A stretch of DNA of 64,000 bases, taken from positions 434,001-498,000 of the forward strand of contig NZ_CP142208.1 of assembly GCF_036865545.1 (NCBI RefSeq), given 5' to 3'. The first letter of the stretch is position 1, and every line of letters starts with the position of its first letter. Under the pieces are notes generated by a model that saw only the letters and a program-made list of their open reading frames with translations, made no database searches and was not told the origin of the DNA. The stretch comes from Erwinia sp. E_sp_B01_1. GTDB taxonomy: Bacteria; Pseudomonadota; Gammaproteobacteria; Enterobacterales; Enterobacteriaceae. Position numbers and translations under genes: made by a program. Of the stretch, positions 18,823-32,181 are shown piece by piece.

Positions 18823-19947
18823 ATGACACCAGCGGAGATGTGGCTGCGTCTTTCAGGCGTTAGCGGAATGAGAGGCCAACAACGTTTACGGATGGCCTCA
18901 TGTTTGCAACAAACAGGAAACGTCAGTAGGGAAAAGTTGATTCAGGCTGGCTTCAGGCATGAGCAATGCGAGGCATTTCTTAATTATAATCCCGCTGTTA
19001 TTGAACAAACATTTCGCTGGCTGGAAAATCCTCAGCACCATATTGTGACCTGCGACAGTTCAGACTATCCAGAGCGTTTAAGAAATATTGCCTCTTTTCC
19101 TCCTCTTCTGTATGTCGCAGGAGACCCCAAGGTTTTGTTAACACCACAGATCGCCATCGTAGGGAGCCGTAAATGTTCGCTATATGGGCGGAACTGGGGA
19201 ACCTTTTTTGCTCAGGCATTAGCCTTGAATGACATCACTATCTCCAGTGGCCTGGCGCTGGGTATCGATGGGATAGCGCACCGGGCAGCGCTGGAGGTTG
19301 GCGGTAAAACACTGGCAGTTTTAGGCAGCGGGCTCAACCATATCTATCCCCGGCAACATAGTTCTCTGGCTCAAGAGATCATCCAACGGGGAGGCGCGGT
19401 GATTTCAGAGTATCCTTTATTAACTAAACCGCTGGCCCACAACTTTCCTCGCCGCAACAGGATTATCAGCGGGCTAAGCCTTGGGGTATTAGTCATTGAA
19501 GCGACACTAAACAGTGGTTCTCTGGTAACGGCGCGGCTTGCATTAGAACAAAATCGGGACGTATATGCCTTGCCTGGCGCGATAGGTAACCCCGGAAGTG
19601 AAGGTACTCACTGGCTGATTCAACAGGGGGCAATGTTGACCGCGCATCCTGATTCTATCCTCGAGCAATTACAAAGCGACCTGAAATGGCTGCCTGATGC
19701 CTCAGATTCCACAATATATTCGCCCGGGGAGAGCAATACTCCATTGCCATTTGCTGATGTGTTGGCTAACGTAGGAGATGAGGTTACACCTGTTGACGTC
19801 GTCGCTGAACGTGCCGGCCAACCTGTGCCAGCTATCGTAGCTAAGCTGCTTGAGTTGGAGTTAGCAGGGTGGATCGCAGCTGTACCCGGCGGCTATGTCC
19901 GATTGAGGAGGGCAAGCCATGTTCGACGTACTAATGTACTTATTTGA
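18823..19947 (+). CDS. dprA: DNA-processing protein DprA (Smf)
   Basis: The start at 18823 ([12 protein letters not shown]), preceded by AAGGAT, gives 374 residues, the E. coli length; an in-frame ATG 63 bases upstream is less likely. A Rossmann domain with [13 protein letters not shown] and [13 protein letters not shown] near residues 130-185 binds single-stranded DNA and loads RecA in transforming bacteria. A C-terminal winged-helix-like domain ends the protein (about 310-374). Its role in non-competent enterobacteria is unclear. The 3' end overlaps smg by 29 bases. Confidence 0.95.
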   Translation: MTPAEMWLRLSGVSGMRGQQRLRMASCLQQTGNVSREKLIQAGFRHEQCEAFLNYNPAVIEQTFRWLENPQHHIVTCDSSDYPERLRNIASFPPLLYVAGDPKVLLTPQIAIVGSRKCSLYGRNWGTFFAQALALNDITISSGLALGIDGIAHRAALEVGGKTLAVLGSGLNHIYPRQHSSLAQEIIQRGGAVISEYPLLTKPLAHNFPRRNRIISGLSLGVLVIEATLNSGSLVTARLALEQNRDVYALPGAIGNPGSEGTHWLIQQGAMLTAHPDSILEQLQSDLKWLPDASDSTIYSPGESNTPLPFADVLANVGDEVTPVDVVAERAGQPVPAIVAKLLELELAGWIAAVPGGYVRLRRASHVRRTNVLI

Positions 19948-20392
19948 AACGTATATCCACAACGAAGCCGAAATGCGCGTTGACCAGGATAAATTGACTG
20001 ATGATTTAACCGATGCCGGTTTTCATCGTGAAGATATTTATAATGCGTTGAACTGGTTGGAAAAGCTTGCAGATTATCAGGACGGGCTGGTTGCTCCGAT
20101 TCTGCTAGCTACCGATCCGCTGTCTATGCGTATCTATACCGAGGAAGAAAGCCAGCGTTTAGATGCCAACTGTCGGGGCTTTATTTTGTTCCTGGAGCAA
20201 ATTCAGGTACTGAATCTCGAAACCCGCGAAATGGTTATCGAACGGATTATGGCCCTGGATACGCTCGAGTTCGATCTTGAAGATCTCAAATGGGTAGTGC
20301 TGATGGTGTTGTTCAATATTCCCGGATGTGAAAACGCTTACCAACAGATGGAAGAACTTCTTTTCGACGTCAATGAAGGAATAGTGCACTGA
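19919..20392 (+). CDS. smg: Smg family protein (DUF494)
   Basis: A 157-residue protein of E. coli Smg length, starting [19 protein letters not shown]. It is rich in acidic residues and probably all alpha-helical; no catalytic motif is visible and its function is not known. It starts inside the dprA reading frame (29-base overlap), with GAGGAGGGC as ribosome-binding site, so the two are translationally linked. Confidence 0.93.
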   Translation: MFDVLMYLFETYIHNEAEMRVDQDKLTDDLTDAGFHREDIYNALNWLEKLADYQDGLVAPILLATDPLSMRIYTEEESQRLDANCRGFILFLEQIQVLNLETREMVIERIMALDTLEFDLEDLKWVVLMVLFNIPGCENAYQQMEELLFDVNEGIVH

Positions 20393-20417
20393 AGATCTTC
20401 TTCGTGTAAGAAATGTT

Positions 20418-20975
20418 ATGAATAAAACAGCGCTTTTCGCTGTGCGAAAAAATGAACCTTGCCCCCAGTGTGGGGCAGAACTGGTTATTCGCTCGGGCAA
20501 ACACGGCGCTTTTCTTGGCTGTTCGCAGTTCCCCGAGTGTGACTATATTCGTCCTCTGAAAAATCAGGCCGATGGCCATGTGGTGAAAGTCCTTGAGGGG
20601 CAGTTATGTCCCGAATGTCAGTCCGAGCTGGTATTGCGCCAGGGAAGATTTGGTATGTTTGTAGGCTGTAGCCGCTATCCTGAATGCGAACACACCGAAG
20701 TGATCGATAAACCTGATTCCACGACGCTTGCCTGTCCTCAGTGTGAGCAGGGGAAACTGGTTCAGCGTCGCTCCCGCTATGGCAAATCTTTCCACGCCTG
20801 CGATCGTTACCCAGACTGTCAGTTTGCGGTAAATTTCCCTCCGGTAGAGGGAGCATGTGAATTTTGTCATTTCCCACTTTTAATTGAGAAAAAAACGGCA
20901 CGAGGCCTGAAGCGTTATTGCGCCAGTAAAGCCTGTGGAAAGCCGGTAACAGCAGGAAACAGCAGTGAAGAATGA
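20418..20975 (+). CDS. yrdD: Topoisomerase-type zinc-ribbon protein YrdD
   Basis: A 185-residue protein made of four tandem zinc ribbons of the kind found at the C-terminus of DNA topoisomerase I. The modules begin [24 protein letters not shown] and CEFCHFPL; the first three close with a C-x(2)-P-x-C-like second pair ([10 protein letters not shown] type). There is no topoisomerase catalytic domain. A nucleic-acid-binding role is inferred. The stop overlaps tsaC by 11 bases. Confidence 0.92.
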   Translation: MNKTALFAVRKNEPCPQCGAELVIRSGKHGAFLGCSQFPECDYIRPLKNQADGHVVKVLEGQLCPECQSELVLRQGRFGMFVGCSRYPECEHTEVIDKPDSTTLACPQCEQGKLVQRRSRYGKSFHACDRYPDCQFAVNFPPVEGACEFCHFPLLIEKKTARGLKRYCASKACGKPVTAGNSSEE

Positions 20976-21537
20976 AATCGTTCCAGGTTCTGTAGAAGCT
21001 TGTATCGTGCAACTCCAGCAAGATGCCGTTATCGCTTATCCCACCGAGGCCGTTTTTGGACTGGGATGTAATCCGGACAGCGAGTCAGCAGTTATGACCT
21101 TACTGGCATTAAAAAAAAGGCCGGTGGAGAAGGGGCTGATTTTGATAGCTGCAGATTATTCACAGTTGCAGCCTTATATAGATGACAGCACGCTTTCCGC
21201 AGATCAGAAAGAACAAATGTTGGCGACGTGGCCTGGTCCCGTGACCTGGGTTGTTTCTGCCCGTGCAACGACGCCAGCCTGGCTGACCGGACGTTTCAGC
21301 TCGCTCGCCGTTCGTGTCAGTCATCATCCCGATGTACAGAATCTCTGTAATGGTTTTGGTAAACCTCTGGTTTCAACCAGCGCTAATCTGACGGGATTCC
21401 CCCCTTGTCGCACGGCTGCAGAAGTTCATGAGCAGTTTGGGCAGACGTTCCCCGTTCTGTCAGGAAAAACCGGAGGACGCGAGAACCCTTCGGAAATTCG
21501 CGATGTTTTAACCGGCGAACTCATTCGTCAGGGCTAA
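20965..21537 (+). CDS. tsaC: Threonylcarbamoyl-AMP synthase TsaC
   Basis: A 190-residue YrdC-domain enzyme that makes threonylcarbamoyl-AMP from threonine, bicarbonate and ATP for t6A37 modification of ANN-decoding tRNAs. Conserved segments [24 protein letters not shown] and STSANLTG are present. The start is GTG at 20965, inside the end of yrdD; the nearby ATG is out of frame. Length equals E. coli TsaC (YrdC, RimN). Confidence 0.96.
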   Translation: MKNEIVPGSVEACIVQLQQDAVIAYPTEAVFGLGCNPDSESAVMTLLALKKRPVEKGLILIAADYSQLQPYIDDSTLSADQKEQMLATWPGPVTWVVSARATTPAWLTGRFSSLAVRVSHHPDVQNLCNGFGKPLVSTSANLTGFPPCRTAAEVHEQFGQTFPVLSGKTGGRENPSEIRDVLTGELIRQG

Positions 21538-21548
21538 CAGGAAATACG

Positions 21549-22367
21549 ATGCAAACCTTCGCCGTGTTCGGTAATCCAGTCACCCACAGTAAATCCCCAC
21601 GGATCCATCAGCTTTTTGCTGAGCAGACAGGGATCGATCATCCTTACGGGCGGATCTGCGCACCAGTAGAAGGATTCTCCTCTTCTTTATCAGAATTTAT
21701 GCAGCAGGGTGGGAAAGGGGCAAATGTCACTTTGCCCTTTAAAGAGCAGGCATATGAAATGGCCGACGAGTTAACCGAGCGTGCCGCACTTGCAGGTGCG
21801 GTGAATACGGTTAAAAGGCTGGAAGATGGACGTTTGCTGGGTGACAACACTGACGGGATAGGTTTGTTAACCGATCTCAACAGATTGGAGCTGATCAAAC
21901 CAGCAGATCGTATTTTGCTGGTGGGGGCGGGGGGAGCAGCAAGGGGTGTTATTCTGCCGCTTCTTTCTTATGGATGCTCACTGACTATCACCAACCGTAC
22001 GCTGAGCAAAGCGCAGATGCTTGCCGATGCATTTCAACATGCAGGAGTTATCCATGCTCAGGCTCTTGATCAACTGGAAGGCGAGCAATTTGATTTGATC
22101 ATCAATGCCACGTCCAGTGGTATTGGCGGTGACATCCCTGCTTTATCCGGCACTCTGATTACTCAGCATACCCGCTGTTATGACATGTTTTACCAGGCAA
22201 CAGCCACGCCTTTTCTGAAGTGGTGCCAGCAGCAGGGTGCTGTCGAAATGGCTGATGGGTTGGGGATGCTGGTGGGACAAGCGGCACACTCTTTCTTTTT
22301 ATGGCATGGCATGCTCCCTGACATTACTCCCGTCATTGCAGTCCTCAAGGCAGAGCTACACGCTTGA
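21549..22367 (+). CDS. aroE: Shikimate dehydrogenase (NADP+)
   Basis: A 272-residue enzyme that reduces 3-dehydroshikimate to shikimate. Substrate residues Ser14 and Ser16 (THSKSPRIH), catalytic Lys65 (VTLPFKEQ) and Asp102 (NTDGIG) are present, with the NADP-binding GAGGAARG loop near residues 126-133. It is 11 bases after tsaC and its TGA overlaps the TTG start of yrdB. Confidence 0.98.
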   Translation: MQTFAVFGNPVTHSKSPRIHQLFAEQTGIDHPYGRICAPVEGFSSSLSEFMQQGGKGANVTLPFKEQAYEMADELTERAALAGAVNTVKRLEDGRLLGDNTDGIGLLTDLNRLELIKPADRILLVGAGGAARGVILPLLSYGCSLTITNRTLSKAQMLADAFQHAGVIHAQALDQLEGEQFDLIINATSSGIGGDIPALSGTLITQHTRCYDMFYQATATPFLKWCQQQGAVEMADGLGMLVGQAAHSFFLWHGMLPDITPVIAVLKAELHA

Positions 22368-22615
22368 ATCAGGCCATTCAGTTTCCGGACAGGGAGTGGT
22401 GGGAAGAATCTACCGGTTCCGTCTGCTTTCCAGCTCTGGTTAATGGGTTTCAACTTACCTGCGCAATCAGCGGCGAAACCATTGTCCGCCGCTATGGTAA
22501 TAAACAGACCGTGATGGCCAGTTTTCTGCTCCATCGTTGGGATATAGAAGAAGAGGCAGAAGCGGCTATTAAAGCCGCGGGAGCAGACGATCAGGGCTGG
22601 GTGTGGCTTTCCTGA
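22364..22615 (+). CDS. yrdB: DUF1488 protein YrdB
   Basis: An 83-residue protein beginning [13 protein letters not shown], matching E. coli YrdB (85 residues). The start is TTG within the TTGA overlap with the aroE stop, implying coupled translation. No catalytic motif is visible; function unknown. The last 25 bases overlap the 3' end of yrdA on the opposite strand. Confidence 0.9.
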   Translation: MNQAIQFPDREWWEESTGSVCFPALVNGFQLTCAISGETIVRRYGNKQTVMASFLLHRWDIEEEAEAAIKAAGADDQGWVWLS

Positions 22616-23145
22616 GTAAGATAATCATCTTTCCAGCCTACATAATTACTGGATGAATAGAGAAGCCCGCTAATCTCAGCGGCTGTCAGAGCACGAATCT
22701 GTTTTACCGGGCTTCCCAGATAAAGGTAACCGCTAACCAGACGCTTGTTTGGTGGAACCAGACTCCCGGCACCAATCATCACATCATCTTCTACTACTAC
22801 CCCATCCAGCAAAATTGAACCCATCCCTACTAATACCCTGTTGCCAATCGTGCAGCCGTGCAACATAGCTTTGTGGCCGACGGTAACATCCTCGCCAACG
22901 ATCAGTGGATTACCTTCAGGGTTATAAGAGGACTTGTGAGTCACATGCAGGACACTGCCATCCTGAATGTTACTGCGCTTACCAATAACCACCTTGTTAA
23001 CATCACCCCGGATGGCAACTAATGGCCAGATGCTCACGTCATCCTGTAATTCAACTTCCCCCACTACCACGCTGGATAGGTCTACCATAACGCGCTGACC
23101 CAGCTGCGGACGCGTATTTTTATAAGGTCGAAGGTGTGCGGACAT
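22591..23145 (-). CDS. yrdA: Gamma-carbonic-anhydrase-like hexapeptide protein YrdA
   Basis: A 184-residue left-handed beta-helix protein with hexapeptide repeats from about residue 20 to 150 (VVVGEVELQDDVSIWPLVAI, then VTVGHKAMLHGC and VEDDVMIGAGS). Histidines in HVTHKS and GHKAMLHG are placed like the metal ligands of gamma-carbonic anhydrases, but activity of the E. coli protein is not firmly established. The gene converges with yrdB with a 25-base overlap and backs onto the rrn promoter region. Confidence 0.93.
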   Translation of the reverse strand: MSAHLRPYKNTRPQLGQRVMVDLSSVVVGEVELQDDVSIWPLVAIRGDVNKVVIGKRSNIQDGSVLHVTHKSSYNPEGNPLIVGEDVTVGHKAMLHGCTIGNRVLVGMGSILLDGVVVEDDVMIGAGSLVPPNKRLVSGYLYLGSPVKQIRALTAAEISGLLYSSSNYVGWKDDYLTQESHTQP

Positions 23146-23302
23146 AACTACCTCTCTGTAAAAGGATCCCTGAAGGGTAGTGCGCCAGGGGATTAAGGAT
23201 CAATAACTGGGGATAATTGCGCGGCATTTTTGTGCGGATCGTCTGAGATCTCAGCGAAAAGAGTGAAAATACAGCACTTGAAAAGAAAGATCGAAAAAAG
23301 GG

Positions 23303-23330
23303 TTGTGCTCTGAAGCGGGATCCCTATAAT
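23303..23330 (+). promoter_or_regulatory. rrn P1 promoter
   Basis: TTGTGC and TATAAT are separated by 16 bases and followed by a GC-rich discriminator (GCGCCTCC), the arrangement typical of growth-rate- and ppGpp-controlled rrn P1 promoters. A-rich tracts lie immediately upstream, as in an UP element. Confidence 0.9.
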
Positions 23331-23423
23331 GCGCCTCCATCGACACGGAACAACGGCTTAACAGTCACCGGGTTGAGAGGGTCAGGAAGCTGAACCGCCG
23401 GAGAAAAACTTCTGAAAAAGACG

Positions 23424-23451
23424 TTGACTCTGAAGGAGGATAGCGTAGTAT
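23424..23451 (+). promoter_or_regulatory. rrn P2 promoter
   Basis: TTGACT and TAGTAT with 16-base spacing lie about 120 bases downstream of P1, as in E. coli rrn operons. Confidence 0.8.
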
Positions 23452-23490
23452 ACGCCACCTCGCAGTAAGTCGCCACGGCGCTTACCGCAC

Positions 23491-23502
23491 CGCTCTTTAA
23501 CA
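23491..23502 (+). promoter_or_regulatory. boxA antitermination signal, 16S leader
   Basis: CGCTCTTTAACA matches the rrn boxA core that recruits NusB, S10 and SuhB to protect rRNA transcription from Rho. Confidence 0.85.
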
Positions 23503-23655
23503 ATTTATCAGACAATCTGTGTGGGCACTCGCAGGATTGATATCAGCGTCTTTGGACGCAAAAAATATCAAGCCTTAAGAGTGAACACATAATGAAATTC
23601 ATTATGACGTTTTACACTTGAGCATCGCTGCACTTGTTGCAGCAAATCGAACTTT

Positions 23656-25198
<1,543 letters not shown>

Positions 25199-25270
25199 CC
25201 TGAAGATACTTTCCCGCGTAGTGTCCACACAGATTGTCTGATAGAAGTAATGAGCAAAGAACGAACCAGA

Positions 25271-25346
25271 GTCCCCATCGTCTAGAGGCCCAGGACACTG
25301 CCCTTTCACGGCTGTAACAGGGGTTCGAATCCCCTTGGGGACGCCA
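25271..25346 (+). tRNA. gltT: tRNA-Glu (anticodon TTC)
   Basis: A 76-base tRNA with encoded CCA sits in the 16S-23S spacer. The acceptor stem GTCCCCA/TGGGGAC is fully paired, the T arm has GGTTCGAATCC, and the anticodon loop CTTTCAC carries TTC. The anticodon stem reads CTGCC/GGCTG, so the second pair is T-T (25299 and 25313), where E. coli has C-G. The symbol is generic for the spacer tRNA-Glu. Confidence 0.96.
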
Positions 25347-25428
25347 TCTCCTGATAATGAGTGAAAGACATTATCAACCAGTATCTCAAAACTGATTATG
25401 CCGCAAGGCGAGTCACGTTTGAGATATT

Positions 25429-25440
25429 TGCTCTTTAACA
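25429..25440 (+). promoter_or_regulatory. boxA antitermination signal, 16S-23S spacer
   Basis: TGCTCTTTAACA is the canonical boxA and lies about 130 bases before the 23S gene, as in E. coli. Confidence 0.85.
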
Positions 25441-25572
25441 ATCCGGAACAAGCTGAAAATTGAAACGACGCGTCGTTTTCATTCTCCGTAATAAGAATGA
25501 AATTTACGATGCGGTCGAGTCTCTCAAATGCTCGCAACAGCTCGTGTCCTCCGGGACGCTTGTGGGTTGTGA

Positions 25573-28479
<2,907 letters not shown>

Positions 28480-28591
28480 ACAACACCAGAAGCGTTCTGG
28501 TGGGCGTCTGAGAGACGAAAAAGAGATTTTCAGCCTGTTCGATAACGGATTGATTTACGTGGCCTGCGAGGGCGGCGTGAACAACAGAATT

Positions 28592-28711
28592 TGCCTGGCG
28601 GCTTTAGCGCGGTGGTCCCACCTGACCCCATGCCGAACTCAGAAGTGAAACGCCGTAGCGCCGATGGTAGTGTGGGGTCTCCCCATGCGAGAGTAGGGAA
28701 CTGCCAGGCAT
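28592..28711 (+). rRNA. rrf: 5S ribosomal RNA
   Basis: A 120-base gene starting TGCCTGGCGGC and ending CTGCCAGGCAT, nearly identical to E. coli 5S. There is only one 5S gene and no distal tRNA, unlike E. coli rrnD, which carries thrV and a second 5S gene. Confidence 0.97.
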
Positions 28712-28726
28712 CAAATCAAGCACTGA

Positions 28727-28752
28727 CCCCGACCGCAAGGCCGGGGTTTTTT
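28727..28752 (+). terminator. First rrn terminator
   Basis: CCCCG (28727-28731) pairs with CGGGG (28742-28746); the internal CC/GG pairs across a GCAA tetraloop. A six-T run follows, 15 bases after the 5S gene. Confidence 0.88.
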
Positions 28753-28928
28753 GCGTCTGCGTGCGTCAAAAATGACGTTCTGAGCTCCGCTGCACAGGCT
28801 GCGGGAAGCGCCCTGCCTGCAAAAACGCCATGAACACGTCCATGTGGACGCTGACCGGTGAAATTTTGCCGTTCACACCGATCTGTGCGCCCGTAAGTAC
28901 CGGCGTGGGCAGTGAAAAAGGGCAAAGA

Positions 28929-28958
28929 AAAGGCCCGGCGCTGACGCGCCGGGCCTTT
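28929..28958. terminator. Second rrn-distal hairpin
   Basis: AAAGGCCCGGCG (28929-28940) pairs perfectly with 28947-28958 over a six-base loop whose ends can also pair. Only three T residues follow, so it is either a weaker backup terminator or an RNA 3'-end protector. Confidence 0.65.
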
Positions 28959-28980
28959 GAAATTTGTTTGCAGTGCGGTC

Positions 28981-29015
28981 AAAAAAAGCCCCGGTGATAC
29001 ACCGGGGCTTTTTTT
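28981..29015. terminator. Bidirectional terminator between rrn and the aap operon
   Basis: A perfect 16-bp stem with a three-base ATA loop has seven A at its 5' side and seven T at its 3' side, so it can terminate transcription from both directions. It separates the converging rrn and aapJQMP units. Confidence 0.93.
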
Positions 29016-29048
29016 GTTATCTACATCTGACTTTTTAATGCTTTTTAA

Positions 29049-29810
29049 TCAATGAATTACCTGAGAAAGGAAAGCACGTGTACGCTCTGACTTAGGATTC
29101 GAGAAGAACTCCTGCGGAGGTGCTTGTTCTACAATCTCCCCCCGATCCATGAAGATCACCCGGTCGGCCACCGTACGTGCAAAACCCATCTCATGCGTGA
29201 CACAGAGCATGGTCATACCGTCTTCTGCCAGACCAATCATCGTATCCAGCACCTCTTTCACCATTTCAGGATCCAGCGCTGAGGTCGGTTCATCAAACAG
29301 CATAATTTTAGGCTTCATACACAAAGAGCGCGCAATGGCTACTCGCTGCTGCTGCCCTCCTGAAAGCTGTCCGGGGAACTTATGTGCGTGCTCAGCAATA
29401 CGTACGCGCTCCAGATAGTGCATTGCCAGCGCTTCTGCCTCTTTTTTAGGTGATTTTCGCACCCAGATCGGTGCCAGCGTACAGTTTTGTAATACGGTCA
29501 GGTGAGGGAAAAGGTTGAAGTGCTGGAACACCATACCGACTTCCGTACGCACGCGTTCAATATTGCGTAAGTCATCATTCAAATGAATACCATCAACCAC
29601 AATACGACCTTGCTGATGCTCTTCAAGGTGGTTAATGCAGCGAATGGTGGTTGATTTCCCCGAGCCTGAAGGCCCACAAAGCACAATGCGTTCACGGGGT
29701 TTAACATGCAGATTGATATCTTTCAGCACGTGGAACTGCCCATACCACTTGTTGACGTTTTCGAGCGTAATCATCATCGCGTCGTCGGATTGAATCATAG
29801 ATTGTGTCAT
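29049..29810 (-). CDS. aapP: General amino acid ABC transporter ATP-binding protein AapP/YhdZ
   Basis: A 253-residue ABC ATPase with Walker [10 protein letters not shown] (46-54), signature LSGGQ (149-153), Walker B IMLFDEP (169-175) and the H-loop THEMG. It closely matches E. coli YhdZ and the polar amino acid family. It would power uptake through YhdX/YhdY. Last gene of the minus-strand cluster, eight bases after yhdY and before the bidirectional terminator. Confidence 0.95.
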   Translation of the reverse strand: MTQSMIQSDDAMMITLENVNKWYGQFHVLKDINLHVKPRERIVLCGPSGSGKSTTIRCINHLEEHQQGRIVVDGIHLNDDLRNIERVRTEVGMVFQHFNLFPHLTVLQNCTLAPIWVRKSPKKEAEALAMHYLERVRIAEHAHKFPGQLSGGQQQRVAIARSLCMKPKIMLFDEPTSALDPEMVKEVLDTMIGLAEDGMTMLCVTHEMGFARTVADRVIFMDRGEIVEQAPPQEFFSNPKSERTRAFLSQVIH

Positions 29811-29818
29811 TTTAAGCC

Positions 29819-30919
29819 TCAGTGCGGTGAACGCCCGGTGTGAAAACGCTTCTCCAGATACTGGCTGTAGCGCGACATACTAAAACAGAAAATCCAGTAA
29901 ACCAGTGCGGCAAAGACATAGCCTTCAGTCGACATCCCTAACCAGGTGGGGTCGACCGTTGCCTGTTGTACGCTGCTGAACAGATCAAACAGGCCGATGA
30001 TGATCACCAGACTGGTATCTTTGAACAGGGCAATAATGGTATTTACCAGCCCAGGAATGACCATCTTCAATGCCTGCGGCAGAATAACCAGCCCCTGAGT
30101 TCTCCAGTATCCCAGTGCCAGTGACTCGGCGGCTTCATACTGGCCTTTAGGCAGCGCCTGCAACCCTCCCCGAACCACTTCAGCAACATAGGCTGACTGA
30201 AACAGAATGACCCCGACCAATGCACGGATCAGTTTGTCGATACTGCTCCCCTCTGCCATAAACAGGGGAAGCATTACCGAGGACATGAACAGGACGGTGA
30301 TCAGCGGCACACCACGCCAGAATTCAATAAAAATAATTGAGAGTGAACGGACCACAGGCAGGGTTGAACGTCTTCCCAAAGCCAGTAAGATGCCCAAAGG
30401 CAAAGCCCCGGCTATGCCAACAGAAGCGATAATCAGCGTCAGGGTTAATCCTCCCCATTGCCTGGTCTCAACACGCTCAAGTCCGAAAAAGCCCCCGTAC
30501 AGCAGGAACCAGACAATGACCGGATAGGCGACAGCCCAGACGGCAATGTAAAGTCCACGGCGCGGCATACTTTTCAGGAACATCGGCAGGATCGATAACA
30601 GACCAATGACCAGGGCGAGGTTGATACGCCAGCGTAATTCATGCGGATAAAGCCCATACATAAACTGGCCGAAGCGCGCATGGATAAAGACCCAACAGGC
30701 CCCCTCTTTAGTACAATCCGCCCTTGTCGTACCTATCCAGTTAGCCTGAAAAACCAGCCAGTTAAGCGCCGGAGGAATAACAGTCCAGATAACCCACAGG
30801 CAAAACAGAGTCAGTAGAGAATTACCCCAACTTGAAAACAGATTTTTGCGTGCCCATCTGACGGTGCGGGAAAACGCATTGGTCGGCACAGGCGGTGTTT
30901 CATGAGTAGCTAAAGTCAT
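29819..30919 (-). CDS. aapM: General amino acid ABC transporter permease AapM/YhdY
   Basis: A 366-residue inner-membrane permease collinear with E. coli YhdY. An N-terminal extension with several membrane segments precedes the HisM-type core (about 165-360), which has the coupling-loop EAA motif [15 protein letters not shown]. It should pair with YhdX to form the channel. It lies 15 bases after yhdX. Confidence 0.94.
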   Translation of the reverse strand: MTLATHETPPVPTNAFSRTVRWARKNLFSSWGNSLLTLFCLWVIWTVIPPALNWLVFQANWIGTTRADCTKEGACWVFIHARFGQFMYGLYPHELRWRINLALVIGLLSILPMFLKSMPRRGLYIAVWAVAYPVIVWFLLYGGFFGLERVETRQWGGLTLTLIIASVGIAGALPLGILLALGRRSTLPVVRSLSIIFIEFWRGVPLITVLFMSSVMLPLFMAEGSSIDKLIRALVGVILFQSAYVAEVVRGGLQALPKGQYEAAESLALGYWRTQGLVILPQALKMVIPGLVNTIIALFKDTSLVIIIGLFDLFSSVQQATVDPTWLGMSTEGYVFAALVYWIFCFSMSRYSQYLEKRFHTGRSPH

Positions 30920-30934
30920 AATGATCCCGTTCTC

Positions 30935-32113
30935 TTAACGCTCAATCAGGCGGATTTTGCGGTTATAGATATTCATTAACAGCGAAATCAGCAGGCTGAT
31001 GATCAGATAGACACCCATAGTGATGGCAATGGTTTCGATAGCCTGGCCAGTCTGATTCAGCACGGTACCAGCGAACAGAGAAACCATATCCGGATAACCG
31101 ATGGCTGCGGCCAGCGAAGAGTTTTTCACGATATTCAGGTACTGGCTGGTTAACGGTGGGATGATCACTCGCATGGCTTGCGGGATGATGACCTGTCGCA
31201 GCGTGACTGGATTAGGTAAGCCCAGTGAACGGGCAGCTTCATGCTGACCATAAGGTACCGACTGGATACCTGAACGGATAACTTCAGCGATAAAGGAAGA
31301 GGTGTAAATGGAGAGCGCCAGAGTCAACGCAGCCAGTTCCGGGATTAAGACAAAACCACCGCGGAAATTAAATCCACGTAATTGCGGAATATCCCAGTGC
31401 ATGGCAGTACCAAAAGTCATATAAGCAATCAGCGGAAAGAGTATCAGCATTGCAATAGCTGCAGGCCAGGTCCGACGAAGTTGGCCCGTTTTCAGCTGGA
31501 AAGTGCGGTTATAACGGAACAGAGCTACCGTTGCCGCCGCCGCCAGAAGCAGGGCGATAACAAATGGCCAGGTACCTTCGGCATACAGCGGCCAGGGAAT
31601 GTAAAGCCCGCGGTTACTGACAAAGGCTAAATCAAAGGCATTTGCTGCCTGTCGTGGTCCTGGCAGATTACGAAGTACGGCAAAATACCAAAAGAAAATC
31701 TGCAGCAACGGCGGGATATTACGGAAGATTTCGATGTAAGTTGTAGAAATTTTCCGCAACAGCCAGTTATCTGACAGACGTGCCAGACCAATAAAGAAGC
31801 CCAAAAAAGAGGCGAATACAATACAAAGAGCGGATACCAGCAGGGTATTGGTTAAGCCAACTAAGAATACACGAGCATAAGTATCACCTTCGGTGTACTC
31901 AATAAGGTGCTGAACGATACCAAAGCCAGCGCTACGTTCAAGGAAACCAAAACCGGAAGTTATGCCGCGGTTAGCCAGGTTGATGACGGTATTGTGAACC
32001 AGATACCCCACCACCCCTAAAACAGCGACAACCGCAATGATCTGGTAAAGCCAGGCGCGCACCGCAGGATTGGTGAATGAAAAATCCCTTTTTACGGTTG
32101 GGCGTTGAGACAT
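30935..32113 (-). CDS. aapQ: General amino acid ABC transporter permease AapQ/YhdX
   Basis: A 392-residue permease matching E. coli YhdX. The periplasmic region around residues 35-85 is typical of AapQ-type proteins, and the C-terminal HisM-like domain has the EAA loop HEAARSLGLPNPVTLRQVI. The protein has about eight hydrophobic membrane segments. It follows the binding-protein gene by 68 bases. Confidence 0.94.
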   Translation of the reverse strand: MSQRPTVKRDFSFTNPAVRAWLYQIIAVVAVLGVVGYLVHNTVINLANRGITSGFGFLERSAGFGIVQHLIEYTEGDTYARVFLVGLTNTLLVSALCIVFASFLGFFIGLARLSDNWLLRKISTTYIEIFRNIPPLLQIFFWYFAVLRNLPGPRQAANAFDLAFVSNRGLYIPWPLYAEGTWPFVIALLLAAAATVALFRYNRTFQLKTGQLRRTWPAAIAMLILFPLIAYMTFGTAMHWDIPQLRGFNFRGGFVLIPELAALTLALSIYTSSFIAEVIRSGIQSVPYGQHEAARSLGLPNPVTLRQVIIPQAMRVIIPPLTSQYLNIVKNSSLAAAIGYPDMVSLFAGTVLNQTGQAIETIAITMGVYLIISLLISLLMNIYNRKIRLIER

Positions 32114-32181
32114 GTTGAAACCTCAGTGACGAAAATTCTGACGAAGGCGCCGGTATACCGGCGCCCTGTTAACGGGGGGAA

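Larger units (their letters stand above)
23146..23655 (+). other. rRNA operon promoter and leader region
   Basis: This stretch without protein genes holds the rrn P1 and P2 promoters, the A/T-rich UP-element-like tract before P1 (23257-23300), the boxA antitermination signal and the long 16S precursor leader. In E. coli, Fis sites lie upstream of P1; the DNA at about 23210-23290 is the corresponding place, but I could not assign individual sites with certainty. Confidence 0.85.
28712..29048. other. rrn-aapP intergenic region, palindrome-rich
   Basis: This 337-base stretch contains three terminator-type hairpins. Between the first two lies about 175 bases of GC-rich DNA of unknown nature (28753-28928), with small perfect inverted repeats CGTCA-AAAA-TGACG (28764-28777) and CGTCC-ATGT-GGACG (28837-28850). 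A minus-strand open frame crosses it but runs through terminators and has no ribosome-binding site, so I do not call it a gene. An intergenic repeat is possible. Confidence 0.5.

Noticed and set aside
28716..28982. An 88-codon open frame on the minus strand downstream of the 5S gene
   Set aside because: It runs through the second rrn-distal hairpin and the first rrn terminator, has no ribosome-binding site and no recognisable domain; its openness follows from GC-rich composition.
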